DNA from: Ehretia macrophylla
Lineage: Eukaryota; Streptophyta; Magnoliopsida; Boraginales; Ehretiaceae
NCBI GenBank assembly: GCA_037974665.1
Contig: CM075782.1
Location: forward strand, 43,886,851 to 43,950,850
DNA length: 64,000 bases
Reading direction: 5' to 3'
In this document: positions 32,951 to 45,057 of the stretch, in pieces
Position numbering within the stretch: position 1 is the first letter of the stretch
Layout of the letters: each line of letters starts with the position of its first letter
Program-made: the position numbers and the translations under genes
The notes under the pieces: model-generated
Database searches by the model: none
Seen by the model: only the letters and a program-made list of their open reading frames with translations
Told to the model about the DNA's origin: nothing

Positions 32951-35900
32951 CAAATTCTTTAATTCTAGTTAGATTATACTGAGCAGTTCTCTAAATGTAG
33001 ACATGAGACGATCAGTAGATCTTTGACCACCCTTTTATCCTTATCTAGTTAAGTGTGAGTCTGATCTGGTTAGAATCCCCCATGTATAAACATTCCATAT
33101 CCAAATTGTTAGTTCCTGCCTTTTTAATAAGGAGTCGTTAGTTTCATTGTTGGAAAGCGAGGCCTTCATTCTCTTTTTTTGAATCAGGCCAATTTTGAGT
33201 TTATTAAAGGGGTGTTGGAATAGGGATAAGCACTACTGAAAGCGACTCCAGTAGGTATCCTTGGCTTAGTTGGCTAGGCTGCCCAGTGGAATTTCGTACA
33301 ATAATAGTCAATCTGATCTGGTTCTACTATCCTTCTCATTTTCTTCCGTTTCCTAAGCCGAATATGTTCTAGGAGAAATTTATTCATAAGATAACCGGTT
33401 CATCCTGACCGGGTCTTTTTTGTCTCTTGAGTACTTTACATATAGGGGAGGAAATTTCAATGTATCAATCAGAATCACTAGCCATTTTGACTGATCCTCT
33501 TCCTCCTCATTTCTTGTTGGAAATGAGTTTTCACTGACTCACTTTCTGAATACGAGTTTCTCAGTTCCGGGTGGACTCACTTACCTTTGTCAATCATTTT
33601 TTCTTCATTATTGTAGAACTGTTGAAGTGGTAGATCTTCTTGTAAGATTTCACTTTGGTTATTCTGAATTCTATCATTGATATAGTGGATTTCAACTTCC
33701 CGTATCTTGTTTCTTTCTTTTAGTCCTACCACTACGTTGATAGGTCTATGCCACCTTCCTAGGTTGGCTTCCCCTCTATGTCAACAGAACATCTAAATTC
33801 CTTATATTCTCTATGGGATTATGTTCTAGTTGTTGAGACTAAACAATCGTTCTTTCTTCCATGATGAATTCAAAAGTAAAGGCTGATCAAGTTTACTTTC
33901 GTCTTATTGGAATTTAGTAGTTGGATAGGTTTATTTTGTTTAGGATATCATCCCCTGGACGTATTCATTACAAGGGTAGCTGTTCATAGTCCAAAGCATG
34001 TGTTTGCTATATTATTGAACTCTTTTCTCCAACTAGGAGTTGTTAAATCGATTATGAGCCTTATGTATGTCGAGTTCTACACGGATACATGCGCAAGCTA
34101 GGTTTGCCTATGTATCTGTCGCTTTCTCCTCCCTAGCTCAATTGCTGAAAAAGGCCTTGTCTTTTCTTCCAAAAATCCTAAACCTTCTTTAATCTCTCTA
34201 CATACTCGTCCATCATCCAGGGGGAATGGGATTTGGCCATAAGCTATAGGGGCGAGGTGGTTGGAGATGAGCTAAAATAGAATGATAGGGATTGAATGGC
34301 CTGGAAAGCTGGTAGGCTTTGGGGCGAGTTATGGACTACATTAGATATGGGTTGAAATGGCGAGAGTTGAGATGATGATGATGCTTGGGAAAAAGCAAAC
34401 CTGATGGTGCCGAGAATCAAGGAATGACCATGTACTCTTTCCCTTACAGGACTCATGGAGTAGCATATTTCGAAAGAGGAAGACGAGGGTGAGAAGCCAT
34501 AGCAATATTTTATGCATTTCGGGCCTCAGTTTCTGCATCATGATCCACCTAATATAAGTATTGTGACTGGCATATGGATTTTGAGAGTTTATGGGAGGGG
34601 ACTTTTATGGATTTATGAAGGCGGATATGGGAGAACTAATGTTCGGAGGATTTTAGAGTGACGAAGGAGCTACTTGGGATTGGAGGAATGCCGAACGCAT
34701 TGCAGACATGCCTTTTGATATGATTTTCGCTGATTAGATTAGTCTTCCCATCATCTTTTCTAACCTAGTCAAATCAAGTATGACTAATTCTGAGGTTGTC
34801 GTGCTAACTGGGGGTGAGAAAAAAAAAGGAATCGAATATAAAACGATAACTAGTGCGTGCATTTCCTATCAAAGCCCTTGAACTAACCTTTTAGGCACGA
34901 GGGGCATTCTGAGGCAGAATCATGTGGATTCACCAAGCACCCATATATTGATTTGTTAAAAATAGCTCATTTGTCTACCACGCCTATTTGTATTGCTAGA
35001 ATTATGCTTACTGATATGCAACTGACTAAAGAGGACGTATGGCCGGGCATTCCAGTCTTAGGCAAAGCCGTCCTGTCACCCCCGCTCGAACTCCAGAACG
35101 AAAGTCATGTCATTGCTAATTCTCGCTCATGCTTGCTATAACAATTCCCTTTCCTACTAAACTTGCTTAAGAAAAAATGCACGAGCTGCTCTTTCTCTTA
35201 TATACAATTATACTATTTGAAGATAGTGATTTGAATGCCTATCCCCTGCCTATGTGCTTGCCTTTACTACCTGCCCGCCTTGAACTACTACAACTGCGCA
35301 TACCTTTTTTGACTCTATCCAGAAGATAGCTTGAACTGGCATTATGACTACACATATATAGCCAATAGAAAGAAGTATTCCCAAGCTGGAGAGGTAGTAG
35401 AGGAGAGAAATTGAAGTGGATCTCCTATCTATATTCGACAGCTTGAAGAGGGCTGATGGTTAAAGCCAAATTTTCATTAAAAGCGATTCTTTCCCTCAAG
35501 AACTAGACTCAAGTGATTGTGCCTACCAGTCAAGACAGTAAGGTAGAATGCTCGCTAGCCTCTTGATCGAAGCGCCAACCCCCTATCTAATATGCATATT
35601 GAGACTGAGCTTGTTTGCATCTGATTTGGGCAGCGGATCCTCATATTAGTGGCTACTGTTGTTGGACCTCCAACAGCAGATCATGATGCCGGGGATTTGT
35701 TCACGGCGGAAGTGAAACCTCAAACGGATCAGACAACTATGTTTAACACACCAATAATTGATTTTTTTAGCTACCATATTCGATTCCTGTGTCTCTACTG
35801 ATTTGAGTGCTCTGCCAAAGAAGTGGTTTGATCCAAAGTCGGCATGAAATCTAAGGTTGTTGAGCTCTTTGTCCGAGGACGATCTCCTAATTGCTAGTAC

Positions 35901-36990
35901 GAATCAAGGGCCAAAGTCCGAACTCAAGATTTGACGGAAGCTTTTTGACTGAAAGGCTGATATCCTGACTCAACTAAAAAAGAATAGACGCACTCTGCCC
36001 CCAGCAAAGGACTTCATTGGATGAAGAAAAACCTCAACTCGATCAAGGAATTGAAACCTAAGATTGATGGGTTTCCTGCTGTGACCAATTTTGTTGCTTT
36101 AGCCTGAAAGACGGAGAAGGCAACAAACGATTAGGTACACCATGTCATACCACGTCATGAACTTAACTAAAACCTACCTTATGTTTAATTTTCAACCAAC
36201 TATCGGTCTAAAAGAAAAAAAAAATGCAACATAGGTATGGAAATCACTTAGTTTCTAAACTATGGAAATATGGTTCTTATCTTGCTTTCTTTCGTTCGGG
36301 TTTTTTCTGCCTTATTTTTGCCTAACAACCTGAAACTTTCCCCCGTATGTACGATTGAAAGATAGAGCAATAAGCAATAAATAAAAAAAAGCAATCCTTG
36401 CTATGCAAGCTCAGTTGGGATATCGCTCTGAGCCGATGCCCAGCCCATCTAATCTCACGAAATTGAATTTGATAGGATCCCTATACAAGCATCCGAACTC
36501 GCATTAGAATGTGCAAGAGACCCCCAGAAGAAGGTAAAGACAGTAGCTTGAGAAGATAACAAACCATATCATATATGCAATTCGTCTTTATCTTCCTGGT
36601 AGCAGTACGAATAGGAGATCCAACATGACTGTATTAAGCCTTAAATAATCAGGGTTAAGCTAGCTCATTTCCATAAATCAAACAGGAGCTCGCTCTTAGA
36701 TTAGAGGACGCTCATCCCAGGCAGGTAGTAGGGGCTTCGGGTCTGAGGTAAGCCTTCCTGTGTCATTGGTAGGCAAAGGGGTAAGCGAAGATGGCTATGT
36801 TTATTTGTTATGTTAATAAGCAAATAGGTAAGTAAGTGCAAACAGTACGAATTCCTTTAAATGAACCCCTCTCTCTTAATGACTCTTCTTAGGGAGTAAG
36901 ATCTGTTGCCTAGGAGCTCAGAGAAAGGTAGCGAAGTAATATATATCTTTTCAAGCAAAGAGGAGTTCGCGCAAGCAAGCGAAGTAGAAT
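32951..36990. other. 4-kb unassigned spacer, NUMT-like
   Basis: I see no gene I can name. Plus frames at 33907-34101 and 34953-35141 are 62-64 codons with no family resemblance I recognise. The mixed G/C-balanced texture without LTR modules fits mitochondrial spacer DNA, but there is no diagnostic gene. Confidence 0.4.
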
Positions 36991-36995
36991 CATAA
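36991..36995. repeat. TSD CATAA of element D (pair at 59116-59120)
   Basis: Exact 5-bp duplication, 22 kb apart. It proves that everything between belongs to D or was inserted later. Confidence 0.92.
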
Positions 36996-39900
36996 TGTGA
37001 GACCCCATATTTTGCTTTATCTCGATTTGCGTGCTTTACTTCGTTTTGCGTGAATTGACCTGTTTATATGCTATATGACTTAGAATGTGCTAAATATGTG
37101 ATTTAAATTCATAATACATGCTATGTGTACATTCATGAAATTTTCATAAAAAACGGAATTAGAAATTTTATCGTCGGTTTTGGTGAATAATATTTTTGAA
37201 CACCTGTCCGCTAAAATTTTTACAGGGGTGTTTTAAACGTTTTAAAACCTAGTCCTCGAGTATTTATAGACCCGTGTTTGATTAAAAGGGATTTGGAATC
37301 GGTTTTGGAATTTTAAAGATTTTTACACTTTCTTTTGCAAGAAAACGAGTTTTAAGCTGATTCGGGTGAAACTATTTTAATGTAACCTTCTTTGTCACCT
37401 AAAATATAATGTCTAGAATTAATTTAAGTGTTAATTTAATAGTTGAGCAAGAAATACTCAAGAAATGAATTAAAAGACTAGAAAAACAATTAAATGACTA
37501 AATAAACTAACATAGACCATTTTAATAAGTTTGACATTTAGCTTATATGCATCAACACACACAAAACACAAAAAAAAACACACTCATCAACACACACAAA
37601 GGGCCGAGAGGTTCAAGGGAGAAAAAGAGAAAGAATTTTCAAGGTTTTCAAAGCAATTTTTCATAGAAAAACCTAGTTTTTGTATGTAGAACTTCGTGCC
37701 GAGTTGGATTCCTCTTGTTGGGCACGTATTGCATGCATATCTAGGCTTATATCGCATCAAAGGTGAGAGAAAAATTCTAGATCTCAAAACTCATTTTTTA
37801 TGTTTTTGCTCATAACTGCATTTTGAACCGTTAGAATGTTAATTTGAAGTTGAATTATTGATCAGTGCTTGCTACGGATCGTTTATGTGTATTAATACGA
37901 GATTTGAGCCATTGTAGCGAAATTATTTATTTTCAGATATTTAAAGTTGATAGATTGACTATTTGAGGATTATCTTGAGTTGTTGAGGTTAGAATCGATT
38001 GACGTTTGTTAATTACGTGGTAGCGCCATTATAATGCCGAATTTTTGATTCCGATGTTGGTGTGAAAATCTGAAGATTTCATCCTAGGTGCATTGAGGTT
38101 TTAGGGTTGTTGGGCTTGATTTTGATGTGTCTTGGTTGGTTTTCGAGAGGGCTAATGTAGTTGATTGAATGGGTAAGTGTCAGAAACTGATTTGGAGTTG
38201 TTTGGATTAGTAGAATGTAAGATATGATTATTTGAAGTTTAGGTTGTCTTTCTTTAAATTGTTGAATTGAGCCTTTAGTTGATTGGGTGGTATTTGAGTG
38301 ATTGAATTGTGAGTTGTTGATGGTTGGACTAGGGTTAGATTACGTGTTTAATGCATGTTAAGTTGGATGGCCTACTTTGTCATCTAACTTAGTTGTTTGT
38401 TGTTTAATTGATTACTTGATGTTATATTGATGACAATTGATGATAATTGATGATTATTGATTGATGATTGATGAACCGGGAGATAGGCAATTATTCTAGA
38501 TTGTCCTCCTGTGAATGATTGTTTATTATTATTGCTGAGTCTTGGTATGTGTGTGCCACTTCTCGGGCAGCATCGGGCTGTCGGGTTGATAACGACATGA
38601 CTACTAGAGACTACCTCCAGCTCGCATGACGGAGGTGTCATGGAGGCGAGGCTAGTGAGGTACCTCGGGTGCGTGTGTAATGGGGAGTTACAAGAAGAAT
38701 GGTTGAGATCGTGATGGCGTTTGGAGCTACACCAAATTGAGTATCCTTTATTGATCGGTCATTATAGTTATGTGTTTATATTGTATTGATGTTTATTTGT
38801 GTGTTTACTTGCTCAAAGGATCATTTCCAAGGAGCATAGTAAATACTATTAGAGATCTATCGGATCCTCGTTGAGCTTGTTTTATATAAGCTCACTCTCT
38901 ATTATTGCATGCATACATGTGTTATTGAGCAAGATTACGGGTACGTGCCTCCAGAAGGGGATAATATGCCGTATGTGGACGAGTCCTATCTGCCAGAGTC
39001 TTGTCCTTGATGCTTGAGATGTTGTATACTCTATTATCTTGTATATTAAACTAGTTGTCCTTTATTTACTTTGTAGTTTATGATGTATAAGTTGTAGTAA
39101 AGCTAATGAACTAAATGATGTTAACTTAGTAGTCTTTCTTTTGACCTTGTTTAGATTACTAAGTTGGTTTATAATCTATTTTGATATGTATGTTAAAGTT
39201 AAGGTATTGTGAAACCCCACTTTCCTGCTTATCTCGTTTTATGTGCTATACCTCATTTTGCGTGCATATGATCTGTTTATGTGCTATAGGACCTAGAAAG
39301 TTATAATTTTGATGTCAATACTCCTAATACGTGCTACATGTGCATTCATGAAATTTTCATAAAAAACGGAGTTAGAAATTTTATCGTCGATTTTCAATGA
39401 ATAGTGTTTTCAAAACACGTCCGCTAAAATTTTGAAACTGGTCTTTTTAACCCTTCTAGACCTAGTCCACGGACTTTAATAGACCTGTGTTTGATGAAAA
39501 CGGTTTTAAAATCGGCTTAAGAATTTATTAGGGTTTTTACACCGACTTTTGCGAAAATCGAGTTTTAAGCCGACTCGGGTGGATTTGTTGGATTGTAAAA
39601 CTTCTTGTCACCTAAAAATAATCTACTTGAGCTATCTTAGGAGTTGCAATTTTGTTTTGAGCAAGGAGATAGCTAAAATGCATTTAAAAGACAAGAAAAT
39701 GAATTAAAGGACTAAAATACTACTTTGACTTTGCATTTTATTTATTTGACCAAGCCTTTTATTGCATATAGTCATCAACACACACTAAGAAAAGCACAAA
39801 ACATACTCCAATTGCACACACAAGGCCGAGAGAAAGAAGGAGAAAAAGAAAGAGAATTTTCAAGGTTTTTCAATCAATTTTTCAAAGAAAAACTTGGTTT

Positions 39901-41891
39901 TTGTCTGTAAAACTTCGCACTGACTTGGATTCTGCTTGTTGGGCACGCACTTCACGCATTCCTAGGCTTATATCGCATCAAAGGTGAGAGAAAAATTCTA
40001 GATCTCAAAATGTCATTTTTATACTTTTGCTCATAAATGAAAATTTAACCGTTAGAATTGAAATTTGATGATAGATTATTGCTCCTTGCATGCTATGGAT
40101 CATTTTGATGCAATACTACGAATTTCTGTCGGATGTAGCATAATTTTTATTTTCCGGGTATTTAATTTTGATTAAAATGTTCAAAGTTGAATTAAATGAG
40201 TTGTGTTGATCGAAATCGATTGCCGTTGATTTCTAAATACTTGATAATTACGTGTTAGCGCTGTTGTAATGCCGAATTTTTGATTACATTGTTCGTGTGA
40301 AAATCCAAAAAATCCAGCCAAGACATCCTAGGGTTTTAGGGTTATCGGGCATGATTTGGAGGTGTTATGGTGGATTTCTGAGAGGGCTAATGTAGTAGGT
40401 TGAATGGGTGAGTGATAGAAACTGATTTGGCAATGTTTGGATTAGTAGATTGTAAGTTATGAATTTTAGAAGTTTAGGTTGTCATTCTTTAATTTCTTGA
40501 ACAATGCCTTTAGATGGTTGGGTGGTGTTTGAGTGTTGAATGGTGAGTTGTTGATGAGTAATTTAGGGTTTAATTGTGTATATAATGCATGTCCGGTTAG
40601 ATGGCCTACTTTGTCATCTAACTTCGTTGTTTGTTGTTTAATTAAATATTGATGTTATATTGATGTTATTGATTGATTATTATTGAGTTCGGGAATCGGG
40701 CACTTTCGTTGCTGATCTCCCAATTGATTGATTGATGATTGATGATGATTATGGAGTCTTGGTATGTGTGTGCCACCTCTCGGGCAACGTTGGGCTGTCG
40801 GATTGATAACGGCATGACTGCCATAGGCTACCCCCAGCTCGCATGACGGAGGTGTCATGGAGGGAGGGGCTAGTGAGGTACCTCGAGTGCGTGAGTAATG
40901 GGGAGTTATAAGAAGAACGGTTGAGATCGTGATGGCGTTTGGAGCTACACCAAATAGAGTATCCTTTATTGATTGGTTATATAGTTATGTGATGATAATT
41001 TTATTATTGTTGTTGTGTATTTACTTGCTCAAAGGACTAAATCCAAGGAGCATAGTGAATGCTGTCGAGATCTATCGGATCCTCACTGGGCTTTTGTATA
41101 TAAGCTCACTCTCTATTATTGCATGCTTACAGGTGTTGCAGAGCCAGATTACGGGTACGTGCCTCCTAAGGAGGAAAATGTGCCTTACGTGGACGAGTCA
41201 TATGTTCCTGAGTCTTATCCATGATTCTATGTTGTTTAATGTCATGTACATTAGCTTAGTAGACTTTTATATGCTTTATGGTTCTTATTGTAATAGATGT
41301 TGAAAAGATGATGATCTAAATGATGTTAACTTAGTGGCTTTCTTTTGTCTATGGTTAAGTTGTTAGATGGGTCTCAACTTATTTTTGAAATGTATGATAA
41401 GGTTGAGGTATTATATGTTATGTTGGAACGGAGGCAGATAACGAAGACTGATTATTGTATATTACGGTTATGTTGTGTGTTGTTATGCTGTTGATGAGTT
41501 GTTGTTTGTATGGTTATAGAATTGGATGTTTAATGTTATTAATGAGGTTGGTTAGAACCTCGGAAATCTATTTACTGTCGTTATGCTACCGAAATTCTAT
41601 TGCGTCCCGACTGATTGTATGTGGGGTCGAGTTGGGGCATGACAGGTATTATGTTGGAACAGAGGCGTATAACTATGAATGGATCATCTAAGAATGATTG
41701 TTGTATAATATGGTTATGTTGTATGTTGTTAATGATATTGAGGAATTGATTGTTGTTTGGTTGAGGAGTTTGATTGTATGATGTTCTGAGAGGTTGGTTT
41801 AGAGCCTCGGTGTCTTAATTACTGTCGTTATATTGCCGAAATTCCGTTGCGTCCAGACTGATCATAGGTGGGGTCGAGTTAGGGCATGACA
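36996..41891 (+). repeat. Element D 5' LTR, interrupted by solo LTR E
   Basis: LTR sequence is 36996-39207 and 41650-41891. Donor-like AAAG/GTGAGAG at 37762/37763. Hairpin TGAGCTT/AAGCTCA at 38872-38894. The acceptor matching E and B is altered (CATG in place of CAG). The short frame GYVPPEGDNMPYVDESYLPE is still open and ends at 39010. Confidence 0.9.
39208..41644 (+). mobile_element. Solo LTR E (family B) nested in element D LTR
   Basis: 2437 bp from TGTGAAACCCCA to GGGGCATGACA. TSD GGTAT at 39203-39207 and 41645-41649 is exact. Removing it rejoins the D LTR exactly as in the other D LTR (GTTAAGGTAT/TATGTTGG near 56575). It is about 100 bp longer than the B LTRs, mainly an insertion near 41240-41330. 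Acceptor hairpin at 41087-41108, donor-like site at 39983/39984, acceptor at 41131-41132, acidic short frame to 41224. Confidence 0.93.
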
Positions 41892-41897
41892 TTTAAG

Positions 41898-41909
41898 TGG
41901 TATTAGAGC
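41898..41909 (+). other. Primer binding site of element D (one mismatch)
   Basis: TGGTATTAGAGC, one C-to-T change from the tRNA-iMet site used by A, B, C and H. Confidence 0.88.
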
Positions 41910-41989
41910 GCATGTTTAGCAGTCAGCCGGGGTATCCTCGGAATGTGGGTAGTGGTCTTACCATGCAAGTATGTATTAAGTGAAAGAAA

Positions 41990-42440
41990 AGTGAAACATA
42001 TGATAATATGTTTATGTGATTAATTTACTTATGTGTCTAACTTTCTATGTGATCAATATGCTTTATGTGTTAAGTGAACTAATGTAGTCAATATGTTTTA
42101 TGTGATAACTTGTCTTATGTACTCAATGTGTTGTAGTTAATATGCATTTTGTGATTAATGTGTATTATGTGACAAATGTGTTTTATGTGATTGAAGTGTC
42201 TATGTGAAGTTAGTTGTTTATGTGGTTTTAATTGTTTATAACTAGCTTATGTGAAACAACGTGCTTTAGCTGCTCAATGTACTTTAAGTGACCAATGTGA
42301 GTTATGTGATGAACTTGTCTTATGTGAAGTTTGTTGCTCATGTGACTTTAATTGTTTATAACTTATTTCTGGGATATAACCTGTTTATGTGATGTTGGCT
42401 TCTTATATGCTGAATTGTGTGTTATGTGATAATGTTGCAT
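41990..42440 (+). repeat. Degenerate TTATGTGAT-type repeat array in element D leader
   Basis: Many imperfect units around TTATGTGATYAAT, such as CTATGTGATCAATATG, TTTTATGTGATAACTTG and ATTATGTGACAAATGTG. Element B has a short version (about 23400-23510) at the same place between PBS and gag, so this array probably expanded in D. Confidence 0.65.
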
Positions 42441-42523
42441 TGTATGATATTTGCGTATTACGTTGTACTTGACTTTCATATGATATAGTTGCATACATGT
42501 TTTAACTCATGAGTGACCTTTTA

Positions 42524-42571
42524 ATGTCTAGGGTAGTTGTAAGAACTTTCAGAACTAGGGGTAGGCCGTGA
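42524..42571 (+). pseudogene. Gag N-terminal stub of element D (16 codons with stop)
   Basis: Reads MSRVVVRTFRTRGRP then TGA. Compare the start of element B gag, MAGRPRTRGRP, at the same distance from the PBS motifs. The place and the RTRGRP core suggest the remains of a gag start. No gag domain, knuckle or pol motif follows before the PPT. Confidence 0.5.
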
Positions 42572-44657
42572 TTTTGAATTATTATTATTCTGGTAGTTTA
42601 GCATTGAGATCTTGATTATTATGTTTATGGATTTTAGTCTCAGTTTAATGGATCTGTTCTTGATGTTCCTTTAGCGAGAATGAAGTTGTTCGAAGAAATA
42701 GCAATGTATCTTGATGATTATAATGACTTTTATTGTCATGTTTAACTTGTTATTACTTGGAGTTGAGTCATAAGCAGAGATTCCTTTGAAGATGTGATCA
42801 TGCACTTTTGGAGTCTCAACTCAGACTATACTTTCTTGAGGTCATTTTAGAATGAATTTATTTGAGGAATTAGTGATGTATATTTGTGAATGGAATAGAT
42901 TGTGGTATAACATGCGAATATTTCTACTATTTGGGATTGCTATATTATTAATGGATATTTTGGAGTTTCGATCGTTAAACCTTGGAGACAATTGGAGTGA
43001 TTCCTGACTAAAGTTACTTTATTCGAAGATGTAATTGTTCGGAGATAGAATTGTTTGAGGAAATAAGAATGCATTTTGGTGACAGAACATTTACTTGCCT
43101 ACATCGAGCTTTAGAGTTCTAGGTGGTATGGCTTTCTAAATTGTTGATTGGGGATTCTCTTGTGTTATAATGGGTTAGTATGAATCTGTATTGTGTTATC
43201 AGATTTTGGAGTCTTCAATAGTTAATCTTGTTGGGTAATCGATCATTTATCTTGTTTAGTGATTGGTCTGGTACATAATGTAAAATTTTGGAGTGATTTA
43301 TCTTGTTTGGTGATTGTTATGACTCCTTAGGTTCTCTAGATCTCCTTAGTGTCTTGTTTTGGAGGAAGATAGATTGTAGGATATGACTTGTTGGTATTTA
43401 AATGTGTAGGTAGGACACCCTTCTTGTACTTCATAATTCTATCAATCTTATTATTCTCTTTTGCTCTATTCTCAGTTATTTGAGAGAGAGTTACACTTTT
43501 CTAGCCTATCAATTGTTTCTTGAAAGTTTTACTTATTGGATTAATGGATCCTATACTCATTTGATATTGTTTCTATTCTTAACATTCATATTTGCTTCTT
43601 ATAGAAATGTTGTTTATTGGAGTTAAGGTTTGAGCCTTCTATATTTCATTCTATATCTCCAGCCATTGATTTCAATATTTCGTTTCATCCTATTACTTTT
43701 CATTTGAAAGTAATCTCTCCTTTGGTATACCATTTTACTTATTCGATTTCACTTGCTTGATGTACTCCCTACCTAAGTACATCATTGTCATTCTTGTTGA
43801 TCCTTGTTAATCCTATTGTTTTATTATTAAATCCTGAGCCATTACTTTGCTTGTAATTGCTCATTCAATATACTAGGCATTGTCCTTCTTATTTATACTT
43901 CTTTGGTTATTGTGTGCTGAGATACTCTTGTCACTCATATTTTCTATTGAATTAATCATCTCTTATCTCTTAATTTTATTTCACCTCAAGTACAACTTAC
44001 TTGTTGGTTCCTTAAACAATCATCGCGAATTGAAATGTTTACCTGTTCAGGAATTTTGTTCAACAAACTCAGCACTGTTTTGACTCGTCATCGTCATTTG
44101 TTCGTACTTATTTAACTGATAGGTGCTGAGACATTTCTTATCTTAGTTATCATGCTTTCTTATTAAACTATTAACCTCTTGATTCTCTAACCTGTTTGAC
44201 CTCTTGTTCACTTGATTGTTGGCTTGAATATGATTTTTCATATTCGTATTTCCTTGTAAATTTCATAAGAGCCATATTCTGACAAATGTCACTTTTGAGA
44301 GATTTCCTTGATCAATAATCATTCATGTTATCGTGAATGAGTTTTTAAACCCTCGGGGTGTTCATAGAGCTCTTTCGTGTAGTAGGGGATGATTGATAAT
44401 TAGTGGTGTCATGCTAAGACTTTGGAGTTGCGATTTCTTTCATATGCAATATGATATTAGGTGGGAGAGAATTATGAATCGAAGATTGTCTTGGAATTAT
44501 GATCATCAACTTGTAGTCAATAGAGTTTGTTCTTTTGAGGTCTTTGGTTAGGTGTCATCCTAAGAGATAAATGGGAACTAAGAGAAGTATTGTTAAGTGT
44601 AATGATTGAGGATTTAATTGTCTATCAGTTCGAGAATTGTGCGGACGTAATTATTTT
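42572..44657 (+). other. Non-coding interior of element D
   Basis: 2.1 kb with no open frame above about 67 codons and no protease, RT or integrase motif on either strand. A/T-rich, with many TTGTTTGG/GGAGTCTT phrases. It is either a captured non-coding filler or fully decayed pol. The 3' end keeps the pre-PPT hairpin (44635-44652). Confidence 0.7.
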
Positions 44658-44670
44658 AAGGGGGGGAGAA
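44658..44670 (+). other. Polypurine tract of element D
   Basis: AAGGGGGGGAGAA directly before the 3' LTR at 44671; identical to that of element B. Confidence 0.9.
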
Positions 44671-45057
44671 TGTGAGACCCCATATTTTGCTTTATCTCGA
44701 TTTGCGTGCTTTATCTCGTTTTACGTGAATTGACCTGTTTATGGGCTATATGACTTAAAATGTGCTAAATATGTGATTTATATTCCTAATACATGCTATG
44801 TGTGCATTCATGAAATTTTCATAAAAAAACGGAATCAAAAATTTTATCGTCGGTTTTGGTGAATAGTATTTTTGAACACCTGTCCGCTAAAATTTTTATA
44901 GGGGTGTTTTAAACGTTTTAAAACCTAGTCCTCGAGTATTTATAGACCCGTGTTTGAATAAAACAGATTTGGAATCGGTTTTGAAAATTTAAAGATTTTT
45001 ACACTTTCTTTTGCAAGAAAACGAGTTTTAATTCGGGTGAAACTATTTTAATGTAAC

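Noticed and set aside
33907..34101. 64-aa plus frame as a gene
   Set aside because: No start context, domain or conserved neighbour; its length is expected by chance.
38384..38641. TGATGATTGATGA-type run in B, D and E LTRs as a microsatellite gene or regulatory array
   Set aside because: Short, low-complexity ATTGATG repeats differ in length between copies; reported only as LTR texture.
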